A DNA stretch of 64,000 bases from assembly GCA_947453445.1 (NCBI GenBank), contig CANGGP010000010.1, forward strand, positions 1-64,000, given 5' to 3'. This stretch comes from Sphingobacteriaceae bacterium (GTDB lineage Bacteria > Bacteroidota > Bacteroidia > B-17B0 > Aurantibacillaceae). The position numbers were made by a program, and so were the translations under genes. This document shows positions 51,234-59,301 of this stretch, piece by piece (within the stretch, counting starts at the first letter, position 1; the number at the start of each line of letters is the position of its first letter). The notes below the pieces were generated by a model. That model ran no database searches. It worked only from the letters and a program-made list of their open reading frames with translations, and was not told the DNA's origin.

Positions 51234-51656
51234 TTAAGCTTGCAATAAAGTGGCGATGTCGAATTTCTTCATTTTCAAAAAGGCCTGCATCACACGCGGA
51301 CCTTTTTCTTTGTCGCCCATTAGTTGACTCAATATTTTTGGGATCACTTGCCAAGAAACACCGTATTTATCTTTACACCAGCCACACTGGCTTTCTTTGC
51401 CCTCTTTGGTGAACGCATTCCAATAGTGGTCAATGTCTTCTTGTGTATCGCATTCAATCACAAACGAAACCGATTCGTTGAACTTGAATTGATCGCCGCC
51501 ATTCAAGCCCATGAATTTAAAACCATTCAATTCAAACATCACCACCATGGGATTTTGGGAAGTAATTTTTGAATCTTTAAAAATACTACAGTAATAGTCG
51601 GCTGCTTCTTTGGCATTGTTATTAAACCAAAGGCAGGTGTAAAGCGGGTGTTGCAT
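51234..51656 (-). CDS. VOC-fold protein (PhnB-like)
   Basis: A 140-residue protein of the vicinal-oxygen-chelate superfamily, PhnB-like/3-demethylubiquinone methyltransferase-related type. It starts MQHPLYTCLWFNNNAKEAAD and YYCSIFKDSKI, then NPMVVMFELNGFKFMGLNGG and WNAFTKEGKESQCGWCKDKY; GVSWQVIPKILSQLM precedes the C-terminal helix. One or two metal ligands (His3, Glu46) are in the usual places. Its reaction is not known. It lies seven bases upstream of the acyltransferase gene and could be the first gene of that transcript. Confidence 0.85.
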   Translation of the reverse strand: MQHPLYTCLWFNNNAKEAADYYCSIFKDSKITSQNPMVVMFELNGFKFMGLNGGDQFKFNESVSFVIECDTQEDIDHYWNAFTKEGKESQCGWCKDKYGVSWQVIPKILSQLMGDKEKGPRVMQAFLKMKKFDIATLLQA

Positions 51657-51760
51657 AATTTTTATTTATATGGTGAATCTTATTCATTAAATGTAAATAA
51701 ATATTGTTTGGGTTTTAAACAATAGATTGGAATAAATATTATTAATGGTGCTTTTTTGCT

Positions 51761-51792
51761 ATTTGTGTTAATTCGTGTAATTCGTGGCAAAT
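51761..51792 (+). repeat. Short dispersed repeat (TTCGTG type)
   Basis: ATTTGTGTTAATTCGTGTAA is followed by TTCGTGGCAAAT. Strings of this kind recur between genes of many Bacteroidetes, from general knowledge. Only one copy is present here. Confidence 0.35.
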
Positions 51793-51802
51793 AATGGACA
51801 AA

Positions 51803-51832
51803 AAAAAGCAAGCCTTTGGGGCCTGCTTTTAA
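51803..51832 (-). terminator. Terminator of the cold-shock gene
   Basis: On the minus strand GCAGGCC and GGCTTGC pair (with G-T pairs) around a short loop and are followed by TTTTTTTT. It lies about 25 bases after the stop codon of the cold-shock gene. Confidence 0.75.
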
Positions 51833-51851
51833 TTTGCTCGAATTGTATTTA

Positions 51852-52043
51852 TTAATTAGCTAGAGAAACGTTTACAGCGTTTAAGCCTTTTTTTCCTTTT
51901 TCTGTTTCATAAATAACTTCATCATTTTCGCGGATGTCTTCGTTTAAACCTGTAACGTGCACGAAGATTTCTTCGCCGTTTTCACCTTTAATAAATCCGA
52001 AGCCTTTGGCATCGTTGAAAAATTTTACTGTTCCTTTGTTCAT
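51852..52043 (-). CDS. Cold-shock protein (CspA family)
   Basis: A 63-residue OB-fold nucleic-acid chaperone. It has RNP1 (KGFGFIKGENGEEIF) and RNP2 (FVHVTGL) and starts MNKGTVKFFNDAKGFGFI as the family does. It keeps RNA single-stranded in the cytosol, especially in the cold. The mRNA probably starts near 52205, giving a leader of about 160 bases, which is the usual arrangement for temperature-controlled csp genes. Confidence 0.96.
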   Translation of the reverse strand: MNKGTVKFFNDAKGFGFIKGENGEEIFVHVTGLNEDIRENDEVIYETEKGKKGLNAVNVSLAN

Positions 52044-52205
52044 TTTGTTTTGTTTTTTGATTCGATACTACCGAACCGGTTTATATTTTATTAACTGTTT
52101 AACATGCAACAAAAAATTGCCTGCCCTTGAATAAAAAATGTAAAATTAATTGGATTGTGTTTTGAATGACAAACTGATCGAGAATACTATCTTCTATTGA
52201 AGGAT
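52044..52205 (-). promoter_or_regulatory. Long 5' leader of the cold-shock gene
   Basis: The stretch between the proposed promoter and the ATG at 52043 has no gene. It includes TTTAATAAAATATAAACCGG and other AT-rich sequence that could fold. Its length fits a thermosensing cold-shock leader, but no conserved cold box was recognised. Confidence 0.4.
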
Positions 52206-52206
52206 A

Positions 52207-52214
52207 CAAATATA
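52207..52214 (-). promoter_or_regulatory. Bacteroidetes-type -7 element of the cold-shock gene
   Basis: The minus strand reads TATATTTG, an exact TAnnTTTG match, about 165 bases from the ATG. It is the best promoter match in the 250-base gap between the cold-shock and methyltransferase genes. Confidence 0.5.
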
Positions 52215-52292
52215 CGCATTATTAATTAATAATTGAGAATTAAAAATTAAAAATTAAAAATATATGGTTTTTCATGCAAAATTCAACAATTA

Positions 52293-53210
52293 TCATTTTT
52301 TTAAATTGCCCCACACGCCCAGTGGCAGCTTAACACCGCTGCTTGCATTTAAATACAATTCGCCGATGCTTAGGTCAGATTTGTGTTTTTGTGCAAATGG
52401 TCGCAGTAAATTTTCAGGCACCAAGGCTGAAAAGCCCAGTGAGTAGGCGTTTAAAATTAAAAGGTGTTGTGCGGGATCCAATATTTGTAAAACAGTTTCC
52501 ATCATTTCGGCAATGTTGTCTTCCAATTTCCACTTTTCGCCATTTGGACCATGACCAAAGGCCGGAGGATCTAAAATGATGCCTTGGTAGGTATTGCCAC
52601 GGCGTTGTTCTTTCTTGGCAAATTTTAAAGCATCATCCACCAACCAACGAATATTGTCGAGTTTACTTTTTTGCATGTTTTCGTTGGCCCAGGTTACCAC
52701 TTGTTTAATGCTGTCGACATGCGTTACATCTGCTCCTGCAGCCCTTGCCGCAAGCGAAGCACCGCCGGTATAGGCAAATAAATTTAAGAACTTTGCTTTT
52801 GGCTTGTCTTTTAAAAACCCATAAATTTTATCCCAATTCACCGCTTGTTCAGGAAAAACACCCACATGTTTAAATGAAGTCAATCCCAAACGAAATGTAA
52901 TGTCTTCTCCTTGCGCACTGCCTCCTGCTTTTTGTTTATCGCCTCTTGTCTCTTGATTCTTCAGCCGATATGTGATCTCCCATTGATCAGGCATTTGTTT
53001 TAATTTTTGCCAATCACCGCTGCTGCTGTTTTTAGGTATAAATTTTACATGCGCTTGTTTTTCCCAGTCTTTTTTACCCATCACCGATGGCCAAACAGCT
53101 TGTGGTTCGGGACGAATGGTGATGTATTTTCCGAATCTTTCGAGTTTTTCGAAATTACCGCAGTCGATGAGCTCGTAGTCGTTAAAATTGCTAGGACTTA
53201 ATAATTGCAT
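52293..53210 (-). CDS. RlmI/RlmK-like SAM-dependent methyltransferase
   Basis: A 305-residue class I methyltransferase of the rRNA cytosine-methyltransferase (RlmI/K-like) group, expected to methylate 23S rRNA or a related RNA. SAM-binding motif I is FLNLFAYTGGASLAARAAGA near residue 140, and the catalytic-type LDPPAFGHGPNGEKW is near 217. The N-terminal part KLERFGKYITIRPEPQAVWP is typical of these proteins, although a PUA domain is absent. In the usual place of a short linker before LGLTSFKHVGVFPEQAVNWD, residues about 80-100 (LKNQETRGDKQKAGGSAQGE) look inserted. The gene stands alone upstream of the cold-shock gene. Confidence 0.85.
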   Translation of the reverse strand: MQLLSPSNFNDYELIDCGNFEKLERFGKYITIRPEPQAVWPSVMGKKDWEKQAHVKFIPKNSSSGDWQKLKQMPDQWEITYRLKNQETRGDKQKAGGSAQGEDITFRLGLTSFKHVGVFPEQAVNWDKIYGFLKDKPKAKFLNLFAYTGGASLAARAAGADVTHVDSIKQVVTWANENMQKSKLDNIRWLVDDALKFAKKEQRRGNTYQGIILDPPAFGHGPNGEKWKLEDNIAEMMETVLQILDPAQHLLILNAYSLGFSALVPENLLRPFAQKHKSDLSIGELYLNASSGVKLPLGVWGNLKK

Positions 53211-53549
53211 GGATAAAATTTATTTTCAAATTTACGAATTAAGCTTCAGGAATGTGCTTATTTTTTATCGGGTGATTCACAGTATAAAGTGAATTTAAAG
53301 ATTGCGCTGTTGCGATAAATTTAAGAACCGAAATGCTGCGACAGGGATGCGAAGGGGGAGCCCCCGCAGGCACGGCGCAGCGTAGCGAAGCCATGTGACG
53401 AGGAGGCCGAAGCCCGAAGCAGCCCGGCCACCAAAGAAAAAAAACTTGGGTGCATGATTATGGTTTTTTTGCTTTGGGGGGGCGCCCTTATCAGGCATAA
53501 AATTTAAAAAAATGAATGCTATTAAAAAAGAATGTACTAATTTAATGGT
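53211..53549. other. Intergenic region with reverse copy of the GC-rich repeat
   Basis: The region separates the methyltransferase from a small lipoprotein gene. 53343-53425 is copy C of the GC-rich repeat, reversed. 53425-53500 continues with CCGGCCACCAAAGAAAAAAAA and GGTTTTTTTGCTTTGGGG, similar to 14200-14260. Nothing else is seen. Confidence 0.6.
53343..53425 (-). repeat. GC-rich dispersed intergenic repeat, copy C (reverse)
   Basis: Reverse complement shares GGGCT-CT-CGGGCTTCG, GGCCTCCTCG, CCTGCGGGGGCT and CCCTTCGCATCCCT with copy B. It lies 133 bases after the start side of the methyltransferase gene. Confidence 0.7.
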
Positions 53550-53789
53550 ATGAAAAGAAATGCTCTCCAATTAAAAAAAACACAACAATTTTTTTTGATG
53601 TTGTTGTTCTTTTCTTTGTTTTCGTGTGAACGAAATTACACCTGCAGCTGCAAAGGTCCTGACACTGAATTTACAGCAGTAATTAAAAGTGATAGTTGGG
53701 ATAAAGCCTATGATCTTTGTGTAAAACAAGAGAACATGAATGATAGTACTGCTTGTGAGATTTTGGAAACACAAAGAAAGTGTTATTGA
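53550..53789 (+). CDS. Small Cys-containing lipoprotein
   Basis: A 79-residue exported protein. The signal peptide ends in a lipobox (SLFSC near residue 26). The mature part has four more Cys (NYTCSCKGPDTEFTAVI; LCVKQENMNDSTACE; KCY at the end), which suggests disulfides in the periplasm. No family is recognised. The start at 53550 follows AT-rich sequence without a clear promoter. It stands alone between two larger genes. Confidence 0.6.
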   Translation: MKRNALQLKKTQQFFLMLLFFSLFSCERNYTCSCKGPDTEFTAVIKSDSWDKAYDLCVKQENMNDSTACEILETQRKCY

Positions 53790-53888
53790 GCGCCGCATTA
53801 AACTGTTTGCTTTTGTTTAGGCGATCATCTGCGTGTCTTAAAAATTATTTTTAATCTTTAAAAATTGGTTTTCGTTTTTAGGATTGAA

Positions 53889-55352
53889 ATGTTACATTGG
53901 GATAAATTTAACCGTTTATCTATGCAAGCAAAGCGCTCTCAATTTATTACCTTAATTACTGTTTTTTTCTTCTGGGGATTTGTAGCCGCCAGCAATGATA
54001 TTTTAATTCCGGTGTTTAAAGAAAAGTTGCACTTGGAACAATGGCAAAGTCAGTTGATTTCAGTAGCCTTTTATGTGGCTTACACTGTTGGTTCTATTTT
54101 ATATATTTTATTGTCGAAATTAAACGGCGGCGATATATTAAACAAGTTGGGTTATAAAAATGGCATTGCTTTAGGACTAACGATTTCCGCTGTTGGTACT
54201 TTGTTATTTTATCCTGCTGCAGAAATGGTTTCATTTGGTTTAATGATAAGCGGTTTGTTTATTGTGGCACTTGGTTTTTCATTACAACAAACTGCTGCCA
54301 ATCCTTTGGTGATTGTGATGGGCGAGTCTTCAAAAGGCTCACAGCGTTTGAGTTTGGCGGGTGGTATTAATAACGTAGGTACAACAATTGGTCCCTTGGT
54401 GGTAAGTTTTGCCATATTTGGACAAGTGGGAAGTGGTTTAAAATTAAATGACATTGGCGCGGTGAAATTTCCGTATTTGATTTTGGGTGCTGCCTTTTTA
54501 ATTGTGGCCGTCATTTTTAAAATGTCGAATTTGCCCAATCAAATTTTTAATGATGAGGATGCAAAGGATGCACCGCAAACAAAAACACGCAGTGGTTCCT
54601 TAAAATACCCGCAACTGAGTTTGGGCATGTTGGCCATTTTTTTGTATGTGGGCGTTGAGGTATCAACGGCTTCGAACTTGCCGGAATATATGAAACAATA
54701 CATTCACATTGAAACTTCGCAAGCAGCGCCGTATATTTCTTTGTTTTGGGCCAGTTTGATGATTGGTCGCTGGACAGGCTCTGCCGGGGCTTTTACAACA
54801 TCAGGACAAATTAAAAGTGTGTTGCGATTTATCATGCCATATCTTGCATTTGGGGTTTTTATGCTTGTGAATGCCATTGCAAAAAGTGATTTAACGGTAT
54901 TTTATCCATATGTGTTTGTGATTTTGGTAATGATTATTGCTGACATGATGAGTGGCGGAAATCCTGCGCGACAATTATTGATTTATTCGTTATGCGGCAT
55001 TGCAGCCTTGGTGACAGGTATGATTAGCAGTGGTCTAATGAGTGTGTATGCTTTTATTAGTGTGGGATTGTTTTGTTCTACTTTGTGGCCTTGTATTTTT
55101 ACTTTGGCCATTGCCGGCTTGGGAAAATTTACCAACCAAGGTTCGAGTTATTTAATTATGATGATTATGGGTGGTGGCTTGGTGAGCTGGTTGCAAGGCT
55201 GGTTGGCGGGTTCGAACTTGCTCGGCATTAAATACAGTTATGTGGTTGGTGTGATGTGTTTTACTTATTTGGCATTTTATGGTTGGAAAGTAAAAGGCAT
55301 TTTAAAACAACAAGACATTGATTTATCAGCCCCACAAAATTTAAGTCATTAA
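53889..55352 (+). CDS. Sugar MFS transporter (FucP/NagP-like)
   Basis: About 487 residues from ATG 53889 (MLHWDKFNRLSMQAKRSQFI); the frame is open from TTG 53865, and ATG 53922 is another possible start. It has 12 membrane helices of the fucose/GlcNAc permease group: FFWGFVAASNDILIPVFKEK in helix 1, and the conserved LSLAGGINNVGTTIGPLVVS and QQTAANPLVIVMGES. In a locus with GlcNAc-releasing enzymes, uptake of N-acetylglucosamine is the best guess, with fucose or glucose as alternatives. It is followed after four bases by the GH20 gene, so it opens the operon. Confidence 0.88.
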   Translation: MLHWDKFNRLSMQAKRSQFITLITVFFFWGFVAASNDILIPVFKEKLHLEQWQSQLISVAFYVAYTVGSILYILLSKLNGGDILNKLGYKNGIALGLTISAVGTLLFYPAAEMVSFGLMISGLFIVALGFSLQQTAANPLVIVMGESSKGSQRLSLAGGINNVGTTIGPLVVSFAIFGQVGSGLKLNDIGAVKFPYLILGAAFLIVAVIFKMSNLPNQIFNDEDAKDAPQTKTRSGSLKYPQLSLGMLAIFLYVGVEVSTASNLPEYMKQYIHIETSQAAPYISLFWASLMIGRWTGSAGAFTTSGQIKSVLRFIMPYLAFGVFMLVNAIAKSDLTVFYPYVFVILVMIIADMMSGGNPARQLLIYSLCGIAALVTGMISSGLMSVYAFISVGLFCSTLWPCIFTLAIAGLGKFTNQGSSYLIMMIMGGGLVSWLQGWLAGSNLLGIKYSYVVGVMCFTYLAFYGWKVKGILKQQDIDLSAPQNLSH

Positions 55353-55356
55353 TATA

Positions 55357-57624
55357 ATGAAACATTTATTGCTTTTCTTTTTTGCCATTTGTTTGTTGCC
55401 CAATTTAGCGCAAAGTAAATTTGAATGGCCTGTGATTCCTTTGCCTAATCAGTATCAATTAAAAAGTGGCAGTTTTTTATTGTCGTCGAAAACGCAAGTT
55501 TTTTTTACTTCGCGCAAATTAGAAAATTCATACGATAATTTGAATGTTTACTTAAAACAACAATTGGGTTTTAATCTTTCGAGGAGCAATGATAGTACGC
55601 AGGCAAATTGTGTTGTTTTACAGCTAAGGTCTGCATCGCTTCAGTCTGCCGAAGCATATACATTAAACATTACCGCAAATAAAATTTTGATTCAGGGTGA
55701 TACCAGTGGTATTTTTTATGGTATTCAAACATTAAAACAGTTGATCAATGCTGATACTAAAAGTCAAATTCAATTGCCTTGTTTAAGTATACAAGATCAA
55801 CCGCGTTTTACTTGGCGTGGTATGCACTTGGATGTGTGTCGGCATTTTTTTCCGACTAGTTTTATCAAGCGATACATTGATTTTTTGGCGATGTACAAAA
55901 TGAATACTTTTCATTGGCATTTAACCGAGGACCAAGGTTGGCGCATTGAAATAAAAAAATATCCTAATTTGACCAAGGTGGGGGCATTCCGCAAAGGCAG
56001 TATGGTTGGCAAGTACAGCGATAGTAAATTTGACACTTTGAATTATGGCGGATATTATACCCAGGAGGAAGTGAAAGAAATTGTGGCTTATGCCCAAGCC
56101 AGGCAAATTACCGTTGTGCCCGAAATTGAAATGCCTGGGCATTCGCAAGCAGCCATTTCGGCTTATCCATGGTTATCGTGCAGCGGCAAGGCACAGGATG
56201 TTGCTAAAGGTTGGGGTGTTTTTGAAGATGTATTTTGCAGTAAGGATTCTACCTATCATTTTTTAACCGATGTGTTGGATGAGGTGATGGCTTTGTTTCC
56301 CGGAAAATACATTCACATAGGCGGAGATGAATGTCCGAAAACCCGCTGGAAAACTTGTACCCAATGCCAAGCCTTGATTCAGCGCGAGCATTTAAAAGAT
56401 GAACATGCCTTACAGAGTTATTTTATCACACGCATTGAAAAATATGTGAATGCAAAGGGTAAACAAATTATAGGTTGGGATGAAATTTTGGAAGGTGGTT
56501 TGGCACCCAATGCGGCGGTGATGAGTTGGCGTGGTGAAGATGGAGGCATTGCTGCAGCAAAACAAAATCACAAAGTGGTGATGTCGCCGGGTAGTCATTG
56601 TTATTTCGACCATTACCAAGCTTCGCCGGGAGATGAACCATTGGCCATTGGCGGTTTTACGCCTTTGGAAAAAGTGTATGCTTATAATCCGATACCGAAA
56701 TCACTCAATGCACAAGAAGCGCAATACATTATGGGCGCTCAGGCCAATGTGTGGACAGAATATATTTTAAATGAAAAGCATGTTGAATACATGAGTATGC
56801 CTCGAATGGCAGCTTTGGCTGAAGTATTGTGGACCAATGTTGAAAATAAAAATGAGGCTAATTTTTTAAAGCGCTTGCAAAAACATTTTGCTTTGTTGGA
56901 TAAAATGCAAGTGAATTATGCCAAGGGGATTTATCAGGTAAATTATAAAGTGCGCAATGATGTAAAAGGCAATGATGTGTATTTGGAATTGTTGGCCAAT
57001 CCTTATTTGGGGGAGATTCGTTTTACACGCGATGGCTCTGATCCGCGCATGGAGTCGGAAAAATATACTGCGCCCATTGCCTTAACAGGTAACATTCAAA
57101 TTAAAGCAGCTTTGTTTCAGGATGGTAAAATTAAAAGTAGAATTTTGGTTCGCAACTTCGATAACAATAAGGCGACAAATAAAAATTTAATTTTTACAAA
57201 AGAACCTAGCAAATATTACAATGCCGGCCATTTTGTGATGGTGAATGGAGAAAGTGCAAGTTTGCCCCGCATGAATGATCAGTGGCTGGGTTGGAGCGGT
57301 GATGATATGGAGGTGGTTTTAGATTTAAAACAAGTGGAGCAAATGCAGCAGATAGAGATTGGTTTTTTAAAGGAAGAATTAAATTGGATTTATTTACCAA
57401 GGGAGGTTCAGGTTTTTGTGTCGCAAGATGGCAAGTTGTATACGCCTGTTGGACATTTGGCAAGCGCTGAAATTGTTGACGAACGCCATGCTATTTTTAA
57501 ACTGGCGCCAACCAAAGCAAGATACATTAAGGTATTGGCAAAAAACAAGGGCAAAATAGTAGCGGGAATGCCCGGCGCCGGTGAAGACGCCTGGTTGTTT
57601 TGTGATGAAATAAAAGTGAAATAA
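55357..57624 (+). CDS. GH20 beta-N-acetylhexosaminidase
   Basis: A 755-residue exported enzyme. Residues 1-20 are a signal peptide. A GH20b-like domain (about 30-150) precedes the catalytic barrel; RGMHLDVCRHFFPTSFIKRY and NTFHWHLTEDQGWRIEIKKY lead to the catalytic Asp324-Glu325 in HIGGDECPK. VMSWRGEDGGIAAAK and WTEYILNEKHVEYMSMPRMA follow. The C-terminal 180 residues contain a chitobiase/Fn3-like module (IRFTRDGSDPRMESEKYTAP) and an F5/8-type carbohydrate-binding domain. It removes terminal GlcNAc or GalNAc from glycans. It lies between the transporter and the glycosylasparaginase. Confidence 0.94.
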   Translation: MKHLLLFFFAICLLPNLAQSKFEWPVIPLPNQYQLKSGSFLLSSKTQVFFTSRKLENSYDNLNVYLKQQLGFNLSRSNDSTQANCVVLQLRSASLQSAEAYTLNITANKILIQGDTSGIFYGIQTLKQLINADTKSQIQLPCLSIQDQPRFTWRGMHLDVCRHFFPTSFIKRYIDFLAMYKMNTFHWHLTEDQGWRIEIKKYPNLTKVGAFRKGSMVGKYSDSKFDTLNYGGYYTQEEVKEIVAYAQARQITVVPEIEMPGHSQAAISAYPWLSCSGKAQDVAKGWGVFEDVFCSKDSTYHFLTDVLDEVMALFPGKYIHIGGDECPKTRWKTCTQCQALIQREHLKDEHALQSYFITRIEKYVNAKGKQIIGWDEILEGGLAPNAAVMSWRGEDGGIAAAKQNHKVVMSPGSHCYFDHYQASPGDEPLAIGGFTPLEKVYAYNPIPKSLNAQEAQYIMGAQANVWTEYILNEKHVEYMSMPRMAALAEVLWTNVENKNEANFLKRLQKHFALLDKMQVNYAKGIYQVNYKVRNDVKGNDVYLELLANPYLGEIRFTRDGSDPRMESEKYTAPIALTGNIQIKAALFQDGKIKSRILVRNFDNNKATNKNLIFTKEPSKYYNAGHFVMVNGESASLPRMNDQWLGWSGDDMEVVLDLKQVEQMQQIEIGFLKEELNWIYLPREVQVFVSQDGKLYTPVGHLASAEIVDERHAIFKLAPTKARYIKVLAKNKGKIVAGMPGAGEDAWLFCDEIKVK

Positions 57625-57625
57625 T

Positions 57626-58618
57626 ATGAAAACAAGCAGAAGAGCATTTTTAAAATTATCGGCACTAACGGCTTCGGTATTTACGGTGAGTAAATCAAAA
57701 GCGACCAACATGGTTTTGGAAAACAGTAAAAAGAATATTAAACCCATTGTTATGTCAACTTGGCGATTTGGCATTCAGGCCAATGCAGCGGCTTGGGAGT
57801 TCTTGTCGAAAAATGGAACAGCCTTGGATGCTGTTGAAGCAGGGGTGAAAATTCCGGAAGGCGATCCCAATGAACGCAGTGTGGGTTTGGGTGGTCGGCC
57901 TGATCGCGATGGCAGAGTCACTCTAGATGCGTGTATCATGGACCATTTGGGTAACATCGGTTCAGTGGCTTGCCTTGAAAATATTGTTCATCCAATTTCG
58001 GTAGCTAGGGCTGTGATGGAAAAAACACCGCACGTGATGATTGTTGGGGGTGGTGCTTTGGATTTTGCCTTGAGTCAAGGATTTAAAAAAGAAAATTTGC
58101 TTACGCCCGAATCAGAAGCAGAGTGGAAGGAATGGTTAAAAAAGTCGGAATACAAACCAAAAGTAAATATTGAAAACCATGATACCATTGGCATGATTGC
58201 CTTGGACGCCAATGGCAATTTATCAGGCGCTTGCACCACCAGTGGCATGGCTTTTAAAATGCATGGTAGAGTGGGTGATTCGCCAATTATTGGGGCCGGA
58301 CTTTTTGTTGACAATGAAGTGGGCGCTGCAACAGCCACTGGTCATGGTGAAGAAGTAATTCGCATTGCGGGCTGTCATACAGTGGTTGAATTAATGCGTC
58401 AGGGATTATCGCCGCAAGAGGCTTGTAAAAAGGCTGTAGAGCGAATTATTGTGAGTGCGAAAAACCGAAATAAACCATTAAATGAATTGCAAATTGGTTT
58501 TATCGCCATTAATAAAAAGGGTGAGCACGGTGCCTATTGTTTACAAAAGGGATTTAATTATGCTGTGTATTCACCTGAAATCAATAATCAATTGATTGAT
58601 GCCGCTAGTTTGATGTGA
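57626..58618 (+). CDS. N4-(beta-N-acetylglucosaminyl)-L-asparaginase
   Basis: A 330-residue amidase of the Ntn-hydrolase family that cuts the GlcNAc-Asn bond of N-glycoproteins. The N-terminus carries a twin-arginine signal (MKTSRRAFLKLSALTASVFT), so it is folded before export. The autoprocessing Thr187 follows the Asp in NHDTIGMIALDANGNLSGAC, and IIGAGLFVDNEVGAATATGH and GEEVIRIAGCHTVVELMRQG complete the active site. It starts one base after the GH20 gene and overlaps the next gene. With hexosaminidase and beta-mannosidase nearby it indicates growth on host or plant-type N-glycans or glycoprotein debris. Confidence 0.95.
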   Translation: MKTSRRAFLKLSALTASVFTVSKSKATNMVLENSKKNIKPIVMSTWRFGIQANAAAWEFLSKNGTALDAVEAGVKIPEGDPNERSVGLGGRPDRDGRVTLDACIMDHLGNIGSVACLENIVHPISVARAVMEKTPHVMIVGGGALDFALSQGFKKENLLTPESEAEWKEWLKKSEYKPKVNIENHDTIGMIALDANGNLSGACTTSGMAFKMHGRVGDSPIIGAGLFVDNEVGAATATGHGEEVIRIAGCHTVVELMRQGLSPQEACKKAVERIIVSAKNRNKPLNELQIGFIAINKKGEHGAYCLQKGFNYAVYSPEINNQLIDAASLM

Positions 58619-59301
58619 TGCAAAAAACAGTGCTCGAAATAGCTTGTTTTAATATACAGTCGGCCATTGTTGCGCAGGCTGCCGGTGCCGATCGCATTGA
58701 ACTGTGTCGCGATTACATGGTGGGTGGCCTTACACCGCTGAAAGAAGATATTTTATCAGCAAAGGAACAATTGCATTTGCCTTTTTTTGTGATGGTTCGT
58801 TGTCGTGAAGGGAATTTTGTTTACAACGAAGAGGAAATAAATGAAATGTGTAACATGGTTTTGTATTGTAAAAATCTTGGGGTGCAAGGCATTGTTTTTG
58901 GGGCTTTAACCGCAAATAATCACATTGATTTAAATGCTTGCAAAAAAATTGTAGAGGCCGCCGGGCCAATGCAAATTACCTTTCATCGGGCCATTGATGC
59001 ATGTGTAAATGCGAATGAAGGCATTGAAGAAATTATCAGTTTGGGCTTCACCCGTGTTTTGAGCAGTGGCCTTCAAAAAAATGCTTTGTTGGGCAGCAAG
59101 CAATTAAACGAATGGCGACACAGGTGCCAAAACAAATTGGGCATATTGGCCGGTGGCGGTATTCGTGCGGCAAACATTGGTGCTATTCGTTCACAAACCG
59201 CATGTACTGAATTTCATTCTGCCGCAATCACCAGCAATGCTTTGTGCTGCGATGCCGATGAAATAAAAAATATGAAACAAGTATTATCGCAACATGATTA
59301 A
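58618..59301 (+). CDS. cutC: CutC-family TIM-barrel protein
   Basis: About 227 residues from ATG 58618, which shares a base with the asparaginase stop codon (TGATG); GTG 58615 just before it is less likely. The family is marked by MQKTVLEIACFNIQSAIVAQ, AGADRIELCRDYMVGGLTPL, MVRCREGNFVYNEEE, GIVFGALTANNHIDLNACKK and ITFHRAIDACVN. CutC was named for copper handling in E. coli, but its enzymatic activity is not established. Here it sits inside a glycan-degradation operon between an asparaginase and a mannosidase, which hints at a carbohydrate role. It overlaps the next gene by eight bases. Confidence 0.92.
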   Translation: MQKTVLEIACFNIQSAIVAQAAGADRIELCRDYMVGGLTPLKEDILSAKEQLHLPFFVMVRCREGNFVYNEEEINEMCNMVLYCKNLGVQGIVFGALTANNHIDLNACKKIVEAAGPMQITFHRAIDACVNANEGIEEIISLGFTRVLSSGLQKNALLGSKQLNEWRHRCQNKLGILAGGGIRAANIGAIRSQTACTEFHSAAITSNALCCDADEIKNMKQVLSQHD

